Source of the DNA: Saprospiraceae bacterium
Lineage (GTDB): Bacteria; Bacteroidota; Bacteroidia; Chitinophagales; Saprospiraceae
NCBI GenBank assembly: GCA_020630495.1
Contig: JAHDBH010000001.1
Location: forward strand, 1 to 64,000
Direction of reading: 5' to 3'
Length of the DNA stretch: 64,000 nt
The number at the start of each line of letters is the position of its first letter. Positions within the stretch are counted from its first letter, which is position 1. Shown in pieces: positions 38,978 through 48,338 of the stretch. The notes under the pieces were generated by a model, which saw nothing but the letters and a program-made list of their open reading frames with translations, ran no database searches and was not told the DNA's origin. The translations under genes and the position numbers were made by a program.

Positions 38978-39925
38978 ATGATACCAGCTACTATTGTTCC
39001 TTTTGCGATTCTGGGGTTTCTCTTGTTGATACTTCTACTATCGGGCATTTTTACTGTGAAGCAGCAGCGCGCCTATCTCGTGGAGCGATTCGGTAAGTTT
39101 CACAGTGTGAAGACTTCTGGCTTACAATTCAAGATTCCAGGGGTAGACAAAATCGCTGGCAAAGTATCGCTTAAGATCCAGCAACTTGATGTGATGGTAG
39201 AGACTAAGACCAAGGATGATGTATTCGTCAAGCTCAAGGTATCCGTACAGTACAAGGTGCTATCTGAAAAGATCTACGATGCTTTCTACAAGCTGGATAA
39301 TCCTCATGGACAGATCACCGCATTTGTATTTGACGTAATCCGGGCGGAGGTGCCTAAGATGAAGCTCGATGAGGTATTTGAGCGAAAGGATGATATCGCC
39401 ATCGCCATCCGTAGAGAGCTAGAAGGAGCGATGAATACCTATGGCTATGGCATCATCAAAGCTCTGGTCACAGATATAGATCCAGACGTAGAAGTGAAGA
39501 AGGCGATGAATCGTATCAATGCCGCAGAAAGAGAAAAAGTGGCTGCAGAGTACGAAGCAGAAGCGGAGCGTATACGCATCGTAGCCAAGGCCAAAGCCGA
39601 GGCCGAAAGCAAGCGCCTCCAAGGGCAAGGTATCGCCGATCAGCGCCGCGAGATCGCCAGAGGCCTTGAAGATAGCGTAGAAGTACTCAATAAAGTGGGC
39701 ATCAATAGCACAGAGGCCTCAGCCCTCATCGTTGTCACCCAGCACTATGACACGCTTCAGTCACTCGGAGAGAACAGTGCAAGTAATCTTGTCCTCATGC
39801 CCAATGCTCCATCCGCTGGCAGCGAAATGCTCAATCAGATGGTAGGTGCCTTCAGCACCTCGCACATGATCGGTGAGCAGATGAAAGAGATAAGAGAAAA
39901 GGGCAAGGCGAAGGTGCTTAAGTGA
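38978..39925 (+). CDS. SPFH/Band-7 domain membrane protein
   Basis: VKQQRAYLVERFGKFHSVKTSGLQFKIP...INAAEREKVAAEYEAEAERIRIVAKAKAEAE. Confidence 0.92.
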   Translation: MIPATIVPFAILGFLLLILLLSGIFTVKQQRAYLVERFGKFHSVKTSGLQFKIPGVDKIAGKVSLKIQQLDVMVETKTKDDVFVKLKVSVQYKVLSEKIYDAFYKLDNPHGQITAFVFDVIRAEVPKMKLDEVFERKDDIAIAIRRELEGAMNTYGYGIIKALVTDIDPDVEVKKAMNRINAAEREKVAAEYEAEAERIRIVAKAKAEAESKRLQGQGIADQRREIARGLEDSVEVLNKVGINSTEASALIVVTQHYDTLQSLGENSASNLVLMPNAPSAGSEMLNQMVGAFSTSHMIGEQMKEIREKGKAKVLK

Positions 39926-40023
39926 AGCACTGCGTGGACTCCATCCAGTAGGACTGATTGACTCGATGGTAGATATGGCCGTAGAGTCTATAAGAGGCCA
40001 GTTATAGCTAGCAAAGCGGAGAC

Positions 40024-40039
40024 ATTTGCACGTAAGTGC
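40024..40039 (+). repeat. Mini-hairpin copy 14: ATTT GCAC GTAA GTGC
   Basis: intergenic. Confidence 0.85.
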
Positions 40040-40333
40040 CAGGTCCCAGTACATTGCAGTGGTCGAGCATTTATTGTTAAAGGCCTGATTGTTGCTGAGC
40101 GATGATGATCTGCTCCACTCGATCTAAAGCTAATCATGGTAGGTGTATAGGAGCTTGTATCAGGTCAGCGGACTCGAGTGTCATGGAATCAACAGTGAGC
40201 ATGATTACATTGCGCGGTTTCGTATCCGAGCTAGCACATGCACTCCGCTAGTCTCGTTGACTTGGAAGATTCTGCGTACGCAAGCGCCCAGATGTATGAG
40301 GCCTTGATACACCTACGAGGAAATATACAACCT

Positions 40334-40549
40334 CTAGGCCGCGGCATCCTTGAGCTCAGGCATCTTGCATGCTTCGTCTGCAGTCTTACCGCAGACGGTA
40401 CAGTCACCCATATTATTTTTGATCATAGGATTATTAGACGCGCACGAGCCTCTGAACTCCTGTCCAGTCACTATGTGCCGGATATTGATCATGACAAAGC
40501 TGAGTATCACGATCCCTCCTATGATTCCAAAAACGACTAAAAATTCCAT
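40334..40549 (-). CDS. Small membrane-anchored Cys-motif protein (NqrM/DUF539-like)
   Basis: TM then GSCASN...DCTVCGKTADEAC. Confidence 0.6.
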   Translation of the reverse strand: MEFLVVFGIIGGIVILSFVMINIRHIVTGQEFRGSCASNNPMIKNNMGDCTVCGKTADEACKMPELKDAAA

Positions 40550-40630
40550 CTAGTAAAGATACAGTCGCACTCGCTCAATTGTTCTTCCCTTATGAGAACA
40601 TTGCGATTTACATATCCTGTAATAAATGAA

Positions 40631-40660
40631 AAGGGGAACAGCCACTGGCCGTCCCCCTCT
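40631..40660. terminator. Terminator-like hairpin
   Basis: aaggggaacagcc-act-ggccgtcccccTCTT. Confidence 0.7.
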
Positions 40661-40685
40661 TCGCTTTCTAAACCCCTGATTCTAT

Positions 40686-42185
40686 CTATTGCTTCACGAT
40701 TCTGTGTTCTATAACTTCCTGATCAGTGATGATCAGTACGCTGTAGTGTCCAGAAGTCAATCCAGTGAGATCAAAGCTCAGTGTATTCTTTCCGCTAGAG
40801 AGGTCTGTATCAAAAGTCTGACTGATATGACCTGATAGGGATCGCACTTGCACACGCGCCTCTGAGTCGTAGTCAGTATCCAGCACGATGACTACACGGT
40901 CAGTAGCAGGATTGGGATAGCTAGTAAGAGCGCTATGCTGCTCGAGGCTTTCGCCATCCAGGATCTGCATCACAGGGACGTCCTCGCGGATACCTTCTTC
41001 ACAGTCTACTATAGTGAGGCCAAGGCATTCGGCGATGCAGGCATTGGGTACAGCCAGGATCTCGTCCTCAGTGATCTGCACGCATACTACGTCTTCTGCA
41101 TCCCAGTCGGTGCTATCAACACACTCCACGAGACACATAAACATCATCGTATCTATATCTATCCATGGCTCATCGTCTGACGGGAATTCAGTGCAGTCGA
41201 CTACGTCATCAGCAGTATATCCTTCACACTCAGCAAAGCAGAGATTAGGGAATGTACAGATGATACCTGTCTCAGCATCTGTAAGTATGCAGATCCATTC
41301 TTCGTCTGGATCTATGTCGCAGTCGCACTCGCTTCCCCATGGATTGTCACCTAGATCGCATGAGACTACCTCATATCCCAGACACTCAGCTACACATAGG
41401 CTCATAGGAATTTGTAGGCCAAAGGAATCGACTACACAGACGATACTATCAGTCTCTGTACTAGCTTCACACTCGAGGATACATTCGATCAATGTAGAGT
41501 CCACACCCCAGTCAAAGTCGCACTCGACAATGTCTTCAGCCGTGAAACCAGCGCACTCTGCAAAGCACAGATTAGAGAAGGAAATCATATCTCCATACTC
41601 TGGATCCACTACGCAGACAGGCTCATCAGCTGGGTCATATGGGCAATCACAGTCGCTTCCACCAGGATTGTCTCCACACTCTATCACCACGAGACCGAGA
41701 CATTCTGCCACACATACTGGGACCACAAACTCTTCTCCTGTAGAGTCTATGGCACAGACAAGTTCTGGTCCTTCGCCATTACCTATGCATTCTATGATGC
41801 AATCCTCTATCTCCGTGGTTTCGCCGCTGCCACCTTCTTCGCATTCTGCTACATCATTCTCAGTATATCCAAAGCATTCTGCAACGCAGAGATTAGGGAA
41901 GAACAGTTGATCGCCTGTGGAAGGATCCTCTACGCACACTACCTCATCTGCAGGGTCGAGTTCGCAGTCACAGTCCTCTGGTAGGTCGATATCTACTTCG
42001 TCACAGTCGACAACTTCGAAGCCGATGCATTCTGCGATGCAAGCATTGGGTACAGTGATGACTGTGCCAGAGCTGTCTTGAGCGCACACAGGATCTATCG
42101 GTTCGTCTAGACAATGATCGCAATCCGTCTGCGCCGACAGCGCCAGCGTACAGAGCGAGAAGAATAGTAAAAAGAGCTTTTTCAT
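40686..42185 (-). CDS. T9SS-sorted acidic protein with seven tandem Kazal-like Cys modules
   Basis: signal peptide MKKLFLLFFSLCTLALSAQ; repeated xxVCxxDxxGxxxxxPNxCxAECxGxxxxxC; C-terminal SYPNPATDRVVIVL...GHYSVLI. Confidence 0.8.
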   Translation of the reverse strand: MKKLFLLFFSLCTLALSAQTDCDHCLDEPIDPVCAQDSSGTVITVPNACIAECIGFEVVDCDEVDIDLPEDCDCELDPADEVVCVEDPSTGDQLFFPNLCVAECFGYTENDVAECEEGGSGETTEIEDCIIECIGNGEGPELVCAIDSTGEEFVVPVCVAECLGLVVIECGDNPGGSDCDCPYDPADEPVCVVDPEYGDMISFSNLCFAECAGFTAEDIVECDFDWGVDSTLIECILECEASTETDSIVCVVDSFGLQIPMSLCVAECLGYEVVSCDLGDNPWGSECDCDIDPDEEWICILTDAETGIICTFPNLCFAECEGYTADDVVDCTEFPSDDEPWIDIDTMMFMCLVECVDSTDWDAEDVVCVQITEDEILAVPNACIAECLGLTIVDCEEGIREDVPVMQILDGESLEQHSALTSYPNPATDRVVIVLDTDYDSEARVQVRSLSGHISQTFDTDLSSGKNTLSFDLTGLTSGHYSVLIITDQEVIEHRIVKQ

Positions 42186-42257
42186 ATGGATGGTATTTTT
42201 TCTGTGGCAAAGGCGACTTGAGTTGACCTTTGCACGGTGAGTAAAAGATAAGTTGAT

Positions 42258-43031
42258 ATGAGTGATCACAGTACTAGTATGCAAGCCTTTGGGAAACTGT
42301 TACAAATTATGGACGAGCTCCGTGAAAAATGTCCCTGGGACAAGAAGCAGACCATGCTCACCCTGCGCAATCTCACGATCGAGGAGACCTATGAGCTTGC
42401 AGATGCCATCATGGACGGCGACATGCAAGGAGTCAAGGAGGAGCTGGGTGATCTCATGCTGCACCTATGCTTCTACGCCAAGATCGGGTCCGAGCAGGGG
42501 GCTTTTACTATGACGGAGGCTCTTCATAGTATCTCAGAGAAGCTGATAGCTCGTCATCCTCATATATACGGGGACCTTTCGGTCAAAAGCGAGGAGGAAG
42601 TCAAGAAAAATTGGGAGCAAATCAAACTCAGTGAAGGAAAGAAATCTGTGCTCAGCGGCGTACCCAAGTCCTTGCCAGCCATGGTAAAGGCCTATCGGAT
42701 GCAAGACAAGACCGCGCAAGTAGGATTCCAGTGGGACGATAGAGCAGGTGTCTGGGACAAGCTGCAAGAGGAGATGACAGAGCTAGAAGAAAGTGTCGCA
42801 AAGGGTAGCGCAGACGAGGTAGAAGAAGAGCTAGGAGACGTGCTATTTTCACTGATCAACTATGCTCGCTACCTCGGAGTAGACCCTGAGACCGCCCTAG
42901 AAAAATCCAATCGCAAGTTTAAGAGACGCTTCGAATATATCGAAGCACAAGCGCCCAGATCACTGACGGATATGACCCTACCAGAGATGGATGGGCTATG
43001 GGATGAGGCCAAAGCTAAGGAGTCCAGCTAG
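42258..43031 (+). CDS. mazG: Nucleoside triphosphate pyrophosphohydrolase MazG
   Basis: CPWDKKQTMLTLRNLTIEETYELADAI, EELGDLMLHLCFYA. Confidence 0.95.
   Translation: MSDHSTSMQAFGKLLQIMDELREKCPWDKKQTMLTLRNLTIEETYELADAIMDGDMQGVKEELGDLMLHLCFYAKIGSEQGAFTMTEALHSISEKLIARHPHIYGDLSVKSEEEVKKNWEQIKLSEGKKSVLSGVPKSLPAMVKAYRMQDKTAQVGFQWDDRAGVWDKLQEEMTELEESVAKGSADEVEEELGDVLFSLINYARYLGVDPETALEKSNRKFKRRFEYIEAQAPRSLTDMTLPEMDGLWDEAKAKESS
42573..42588 (-). repeat. Mini-hairpin copy 15: TTTT GACC GAAA GGTC
   Basis: in mazG, antisense. Confidence 0.75.
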
Positions 43032-43082
43032 GGCAAATAAGTAGGAAGTCAATACGGTGATGCAAGAGAAGATATATAGATG

Positions 43083-43090
43083 TATCTTTG
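43083..43090 (+). promoter_or_regulatory. -7 box TATCTTTG upstream of rpsO
   Basis: TAnnTTTG match 30 nt before ATG 43121. Confidence 0.65.
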
Positions 43091-43120
43091 CACCCGAAAA
43101 TAAGAAGGTAAAACACGCAC

Positions 43121-43396
43121 ATGGCTAGTTATCTGACAGCTGACAAGAAAGACGAAATCTTCCAGACTTATGGAGGAGACAAGAGCAACACTGGATCCAC
43201 AGAGGGTCAGGTAGCACTCTTTACATTTAGGATCAAGGCCCTCTCTGATCATCTCAGGGAGCACCCAAAAGATCACTCCTGCCGCCGGCAGCTGCTCACG
43301 CTCGTGGGTAAGAGAAGGCGCCTACTGGCTTATCTCAGTAGTAAAGACATCGTCAAGTATAGAGAACTCATAGAGAAGCTAGGCATCAGAAGATAA
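43121..43396 (+). CDS. rpsO: 30S ribosomal protein S15
   Basis: [49 protein letters not shown]. Confidence 0.97.
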   Translation: MASYLTADKKDEIFQTYGGDKSNTGSTEGQVALFTFRIKALSDHLREHPKDHSCRRQLLTLVGKRRRLLAYLSSKDIVKYRELIEKLGIRR

Positions 43397-43438
43397 TCTG
43401 ATGTCCTCCAGATCTCTATAAGTCTGACTCATCTGACA

Positions 43439-43457
43439 GTTACCGCCTGGCGGTGAC
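43439..43457 (+). terminator. Hairpin between rpsO and pnp
   Basis: GTTACCGC-ctg-GCGGTGAC with one G:T pair, followed by a pyrimidine-rich tract. Confidence 0.5.
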
Positions 43458-43528
43458 CCCTTCTTTCTATTACAACACATCACCCGCACGGAGCGAGATC
43501 ATAAGTGTGGGTACAAGTACTCTTACTT

Positions 43529-45697
43529 ATGAACAGACAAGCACACACGCAATCCTTTCAGCTTCCTGACGGCCAAGAGGTCATCATAGAAACTGGAAAA
43601 CTCGCCACGCAGGCCCATGGCTCTGTGGTAGTGACTGTGGGCAACATGATGCTATTTGCCTCAGTGGTGAGCGCACATGAGGCACGCGAAGGCCAGCCTT
43701 TCTTTCCACTCTCTGTAGATTACCAAGAAAAGTTTGCTGCTGCAGGCCGTATCCCAGGTAATTTCTTCAGAAGAGAGACCAGACTATCCAACTATGAGAT
43801 CCTCATCAGTAGACTAGTCGACCGTGCTATCCGCCCTCTCTTCCCCGATGGATATATGAATGACACGCAGGTGATCGTCAATCTGATCAGTGGTGATCCT
43901 GAGATCCTTCCAGATGCCTATGCAGCTCTAGCAGTGTCAGCAGCTCTAAGCGTAAGCGACATCCCATGGGCCGGACCACTCTCAGAAGTCCGTGTGGCTA
44001 AGATTGACGGCCAGTACAAGGTCAACCCGCATCGCACAGAACTGGAGTCAGCAACCCTCGATATCATCGTAGCCGCTACGCTGGACAATGTCATGATGGT
44101 GGAGGGCGAAGCAGACGAGTGCTCTGAGCAGGAGCTCATAGACGCGATCAAAGTAGCTCATGAGGCTATCAAGACGCAGTGTAGCGCTCAGCTTGACCTA
44201 GCGCAGAAGGTAGGTGAGAAAGCCACTGTGAAGCGCGTCCTAGAAGAGGCACCTTCTAGTGATGAAGTCATGGGCATCGTTGCAGAGCATTGTACAGATG
44301 ATATATGGAAGGTCTGCCGAGGCGCTATGGCCAAGCACGACCGCAAAGAAGCTTTCACGCAACTCTACACTGACCTCATAGAGAAACTCACAGAGAGCAA
44401 AGGAGAAGAGTGGATGACTGAGAATAAAGACTTCCTGAAGAAGTACTTTGAAAAGAAGAAAAAAGAAATCATCCGCGCACAGATCCTCCAAGACGGTAAG
44501 CGACTAGATGGTCGAGCTACCGATGAGATACGCAACATATGGTGCGAGGTGGACTACCTCAAGTCTACGCACGGCTCGGCGATCTTCACTCGCGGAGAGA
44601 CGCAGGCACTGACTTCTCTCACTCTCGGTAGTAAGAGAGACGAACAGATGATTGATAATGCACTCGGTCAATACAATGAGCCATTTATCTTGCACTATAA
44701 TTTCCCTGCTTTATCAGTAGGTGAAATCAAGCCAATGAGAGGTCCTGGTCGCCGTGAGGTGGGCCACGCCAATCTAGCTCAGCGATCTCTCAAGCAGGTC
44801 ATGCCTGATGACTACGCGTATACTGTACGCCTCGTATCAGACATCCTAGAATCTAACGGATCATCATCCATGGCTACTGTCTGTGCAGGCGCCCTAGCGA
44901 TGATGGATGGCGGTGTTCCGCTCAAAGCGCCTGTATCAGGTATCGCCATGGGTCTAGTGAAAGAGGGAGAGCAATCAGCCGTATTATCTGATATCCTTGG
45001 CGATGAAGATGCGGTAGGAGACATGGACTTTAAGGTCACGGGCACGGCCAAGGGTATCTGCGCTTGCCAGATGGATATAAAGATCGACGGTCTGCCATAC
45101 GATCTTCTCACAGACGCGCTAGAGCAAGCGCGCAAAGGACGACTTCATATCTTGGGCGAAATGGCCAAGACTCTTGAGACACCTCGTGAGGACTACAAGC
45201 CGCATGTGCCACGTATAGAAGTGATTAGAATCGATAAGACATTCATAGGTGCGATCATAGGACCTGGAGGTAAGAATATCCAGGAACTACAAGCAAGAAC
45301 TAATACGACTATCGCCATTGACGAGGACGAGACTAATGGTATCGTACAGATCATGAGTGAAGATGCCGCTGGTATGAAGGAGGCAATCGATCACGTGAAG
45401 ATGGTCACATACATGCCGTCAGTAGGTGATGTAGTAGATGCCAAGGTGGCGAGCGTGATGCCTTATGGAGTCTTTGTTGACTTTGGAGGTCGTAGCGGTC
45501 TGCTCCATGTATCAGAGTTTGATTGGAAGCGCGTGGAAAATGTAAGCGAGTATTTCAAAGAAGGTGATGAAGTCACCGTAAAGATTGTAGACATCGATCA
45601 GAAGTCTGGTAAGTTCAGACTGAGTCGCAAGGTTCTGCTAGAGCGACCAGAGAGATCAGGTGGAGGAGATCGCAACGGCAGAGATCGTAGATCCTAG
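43529..45697 (+). CDS. pnp: Polyribonucleotide nucleotidyltransferase
   Basis: GRREVGHANLAQRSL; KH (IGAIIGPGGKNIQELQ) and S1 domains; internal Met preferred. Confidence 0.97.
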   Translation: MNRQAHTQSFQLPDGQEVIIETGKLATQAHGSVVVTVGNMMLFASVVSAHEAREGQPFFPLSVDYQEKFAAAGRIPGNFFRRETRLSNYEILISRLVDRAIRPLFPDGYMNDTQVIVNLISGDPEILPDAYAALAVSAALSVSDIPWAGPLSEVRVAKIDGQYKVNPHRTELESATLDIIVAATLDNVMMVEGEADECSEQELIDAIKVAHEAIKTQCSAQLDLAQKVGEKATVKRVLEEAPSSDEVMGIVAEHCTDDIWKVCRGAMAKHDRKEAFTQLYTDLIEKLTESKGEEWMTENKDFLKKYFEKKKKEIIRAQILQDGKRLDGRATDEIRNIWCEVDYLKSTHGSAIFTRGETQALTSLTLGSKRDEQMIDNALGQYNEPFILHYNFPALSVGEIKPMRGPGRREVGHANLAQRSLKQVMPDDYAYTVRLVSDILESNGSSSMATVCAGALAMMDGGVPLKAPVSGIAMGLVKEGEQSAVLSDILGDEDAVGDMDFKVTGTAKGICACQMDIKIDGLPYDLLTDALEQARKGRLHILGEMAKTLETPREDYKPHVPRIEVIRIDKTFIGAIIGPGGKNIQELQARTNTTIAIDEDETNGIVQIMSEDAAGMKEAIDHVKMVTYMPSVGDVVDAKVASVMPYGVFVDFGGRSGLLHVSEFDWKRVENVSEYFKEGDEVTVKIVDIDQKSGKFRLSRKVLLERPERSGGGDRNGRDRRS

Positions 45698-45749
45698 ACA
45701 TAGACAATCATCAGTGGCCTCCGCAGATGGATTCCGCTGAGGATATAGG

Positions 45750-45786
45750 AAGCTCCGTTTCTCGATAGGAAATGGAGCTTTTTTTT
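45750..45786 (+). terminator. Rho-independent terminator after pnp
   Basis: AAGCTCCGTTTC-tcgatag-GAAATGGAGCTTTTTTTT. Confidence 0.9.
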
Positions 45787-45790
45787 ATGC

Positions 45791-45806
45791 ATTTGCTCGA
45801 CAGAGC
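45791..45806 (+). repeat. Mini-hairpin copy 16: ATTT GCTC GACA GAGC
   Basis: intergenic, just after pnp terminator. Confidence 0.85.
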
Positions 45807-45854
45807 ACGCCCTCAGCAGATGTGCATCTCAGAGCGTCCAGACGAGGCGTGAAG

Positions 45855-46478
45855 CTAATCCAAGATCGGATTGCGATCTGGTTTGTGTACGTAGAGCTTC
45901 CATCCCATTTCCTCGGCCATGAAATTCATCACCTCTATCATCTGATCAGATTCTTCCCGAGCAGCGTCGAGTAATTGGTCTTCGTAGACTCGGTCTCGTA
46001 TCACGTTTTTGGCATTGGTCGCTAGCTGGGTGTAGTCTTCTGGCGTCCATTTGTTGAACCAACTGTGATCTATATCCCGATACTTGATCTCATGGTCGAT
46101 AGCTAGAATCTCAGGCTCTGGGACATCACTCAGCGTGATAGTCCTGGCTGCGCTGTCGATATCCATAGAGATCTGCGACATATCAAATCCCACTAGAACC
46201 TTTCCAGTGATCTGGATCTGAGCGGTCTTGCTAAATTGCAGTTTGCTGGGAAAGGGCAAGTAGAGCGTCACTTCGCGGATGTTTTCTTCGTCATAGGTCT
46301 CACTATAGTTGGCTTCTATAGTAATCAGCTTCTGTACCTTCTCCATCTTCTCCAGGATCACTACTGCGTCGCTTTGCGTGTGGCGGGTCTGATTATTCTT
46401 GGTTATCAAGTAAGATATAGCGCCACCAAGACCCAGAAGCCCTAGAATCAGTACGGTGTAGAGTAAGAATCTTCTCAT
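45855..46478 (-). CDS. DUF4230-like membrane-anchored protein
   Basis: N-terminal TM; VILEKMEKVQKLITIEANYSETYDEE... Confidence 0.7.
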   Translation of the reverse strand: MRRFLLYTVLILGLLGLGGAISYLITKNNQTRHTQSDAVVILEKMEKVQKLITIEANYSETYDEENIREVTLYLPFPSKLQFSKTAQIQITGKVLVGFDMSQISMDIDSAARTITLSDVPEPEILAIDHEIKYRDIDHSWFNKWTPEDYTQLATNAKNVIRDRVYEDQLLDAAREESDQMIEVMNFMAEEMGWKLYVHKPDRNPILD

Positions 46479-46921
46479 AGGTCTGTACTGTCGCGGCCGC
46501 TGAGTGAGCCTGATTTGGTCTCATAGTGAAATAGACGCCACTCCTCACCACGCTTCATCCAGTGCCGGACGATTGCAAAGGGCGCCTGCTTGTGCTGATG
46601 TACTTCTATGACCATCCTATCGCTTACAGCTTCGAGCTCGTGGTGATAGTGCTCTTCCTTGAAGTATTCTAGTCTGTGCATACTCCAGTCATCGAGAGTC
46701 CAAAAGCCGCTTCCAGTACTGTCTATCTTAGCAGGTAGCGGAAACATAGTGTGGTCTATCTGATAGAGACTATCGGAGTGGTATCTTGTGTAAAACGTAA
46801 GGAAGTCTGAAGGTACAGACGCAGTCTGACCCTCCATGCGATGATCTCCATCTGCTCGACTCTGTCTATCGCAACTCACCAGACTGAGCAGCATCATCGC
46901 GAGTATAAGCGAGCACAGCAT
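46475..46921 (-). CDS. Lipoprotein of unknown function
   Basis: MLCSLILAMMLLSLVSCDRQ lipobox; internal Met of ORF 46475..47128 (the longer start overlaps the PPTase gene). Confidence 0.6.
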   Translation of the reverse strand: MLCSLILAMMLLSLVSCDRQSRADGDHRMEGQTASVPSDFLTFYTRYHSDSLYQIDHTMFPLPAKIDSTGSGFWTLDDWSMHRLEYFKEEHYHHELEAVSDRMVIEVHQHKQAPFAIVRHWMKRGEEWRLFHYETKSGSLSGRDSTDL

Positions 46922-47552
46922 AGGTGCCTGGCAGGGAGAAGTAGCGGATCGTAAATTGCCAGTTGATCTCATTCTTTCTGAGGTGAGCGATGGCTGTGCC
47001 ACCTTGTGGGACATAACGGAAGGGCTCCACCTGCAAGTGTCTGATGAAGTCGATTTCTCTACGGCCCCAGGCTTTGTACATAGATTCCTTGATACCCCAG
47101 AGTATGTGGAGAGACTCTGCGCTGCCATCGTTGTATTGCAATTCTTCGGGGCTGCAATATTTCTCGCGGATCCTTGTGATCTTGTCTACATGTCTCTGGA
47201 CATCTATACCATGGCGTACGTCACTTTGACTCGCCGCGATCAGAGGATAGCTATGTGAGAAAGAAATATGCTTGTCATAGGACTGATAATGTGGCTTGCC
47301 ATGCTCGTCCTTGAGGATGATCCTACGTCCAGGATCTGTCTCGATGGCCTGTAGACAGGATCTAGCACCCAGCCACTCGAGCCTCCGTCTTCCTCGCAGC
47401 CTATTCAGATCGTCCAGCTCGCTGGGTATCAGTTCTAGTTGCTCGAGCAGCTTCTCCTCAGTCTCTGTGAGATTCCACAGACCTAGTGAGATCTCGTCTA
47501 TTGTGATACGTAGATGCAGCGCCATGTTGCAAAGGTGCTTCATAGCTATCAT
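46866..47552 (-). CDS. 4'-phosphopantetheinyl transferase superfamily protein
   Basis: ISFSHSYPLIAA, GIDVQRHVDKITRIREKYCSPEE, LHILWGIKESMYKAWG. Confidence 0.88.
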   Translation of the reverse strand: MIAMKHLCNMALHLRITIDEISLGLWNLTETEEKLLEQLELIPSELDDLNRLRGRRRLEWLGARSCLQAIETDPGRRIILKDEHGKPHYQSYDKHISFSHSYPLIAASQSDVRHGIDVQRHVDKITRIREKYCSPEELQYNDGSAESLHILWGIKESMYKAWGRREIDFIRHLQVEPFRYVPQGGTAIAHLRKNEINWQFTIRYFSLPGTYAVLAYTRDDAAQSGELR

Positions 47553-47747
47553 ATGGTCTCACCTCGGATGCCAGATGCTACTCTGGCGGGATCAATCTAG
47601 ATTATCGAGCTATCTTTATACTCCACTCTATACTATCATAGCTGAGGCATCGATAAGCGTTGTACAAGTTTTGCGCTTCCATGTCCATCAGCCATGCGTC
47701 GATAGATATCTACTTACTCCATCCTATCGCCATATCGCGTCACACAT

Positions 47748-48284
47748 ATGATACTCACGGATACACAGATCTTACAGGCTATACAGAAGGGCGAGATCCT
47801 CATAGAGCCTTACTCTATAGACTGCCTAGGCACTAATAGCTATGATGTGCACCTCAGCGAAAATCTCGCCGTCTACAAAGACAAAGAGCTGGATGCGCGC
47901 AAGCACAATGAGATAGAGCATATCCAGATAGGGCCAGAGGGCTTTCTTCTCATGCCTGGGACACTCTATCTCGGAGCCACGGTAGAGTATACAGAGACAC
48001 ACCAGACCGTACCTTTCCTTGAGGGCAAGTCAAGTGTGGGACGGCTAGGCATAGATATCCATGCCACAGCTGGTAAAGGTGATGTAGGATTTTGTAATCA
48101 TTGGACTCTTGAGATCAGCTGCGTGCACCCTGTAAGGGTATATGCTGGTATGCCTATAGGTCAGCTCATCTATTTCACGGTAGATGGTCAGATCAATAAT
48201 TACTATCACAGCAAGAAAGGTGCTAAATACAATCAGAAGACTCCTCAGCCAATGGAGTCTATGATGTACAAGAACAAGTGGTAG
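47748..48284 (+). CDS. dcd: dCTP deaminase
   Basis: IEPYSIDCLGTNSYDVHL, GKSSVGRLGIDIHATAGKGDVGFCNHWTLEI. Confidence 0.93.
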   Translation: MILTDTQILQAIQKGEILIEPYSIDCLGTNSYDVHLSENLAVYKDKELDARKHNEIEHIQIGPEGFLLMPGTLYLGATVEYTETHQTVPFLEGKSSVGRLGIDIHATAGKGDVGFCNHWTLEISCVHPVRVYAGMPIGQLIYFTVDGQINNYYHSKKGAKYNQKTPQPMESMMYKNKW

Positions 48285-48330
48285 TCGCCTATCCCGTGCG
48301 CAGCTATTTGCCTGCCTGTGATGTGATGTA

Positions 48331-48338
48331 TACATTTG
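48331..48338 (+). promoter_or_regulatory. -7 box TACATTTG
   Basis: TAnnTTTG match overlapping the annotated TTG start, so the true start is probably downstream (e.g. GTG 48357). Confidence 0.45.

Noticed and set aside
39376-39391. TTTGAGCGAAAGGATG in the SPFH gene
   Set aside because: Has TTTG and CGAAAG, but the stem does not pair beyond the closing C:G.
41014-41910. 298-aa ORF on the + strand
   Set aside because: Fully antisense to the T9SS Kazal-like gene; low-complexity Ser/His/Thr composition is a shadow of the real reading frame.
42127-42140. gcgccgacagcgcc in the 5' part of the Kazal-like gene
   Set aside because: CGACAG core but no TTTG flank and an imperfect stem.
46922-47128. N-terminal extension of ORF 46475..47128
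   Set aside because: Overlaps the phosphopantetheinyl transferase gene out of frame; the internal Met with lipobox signal peptide is a better start.
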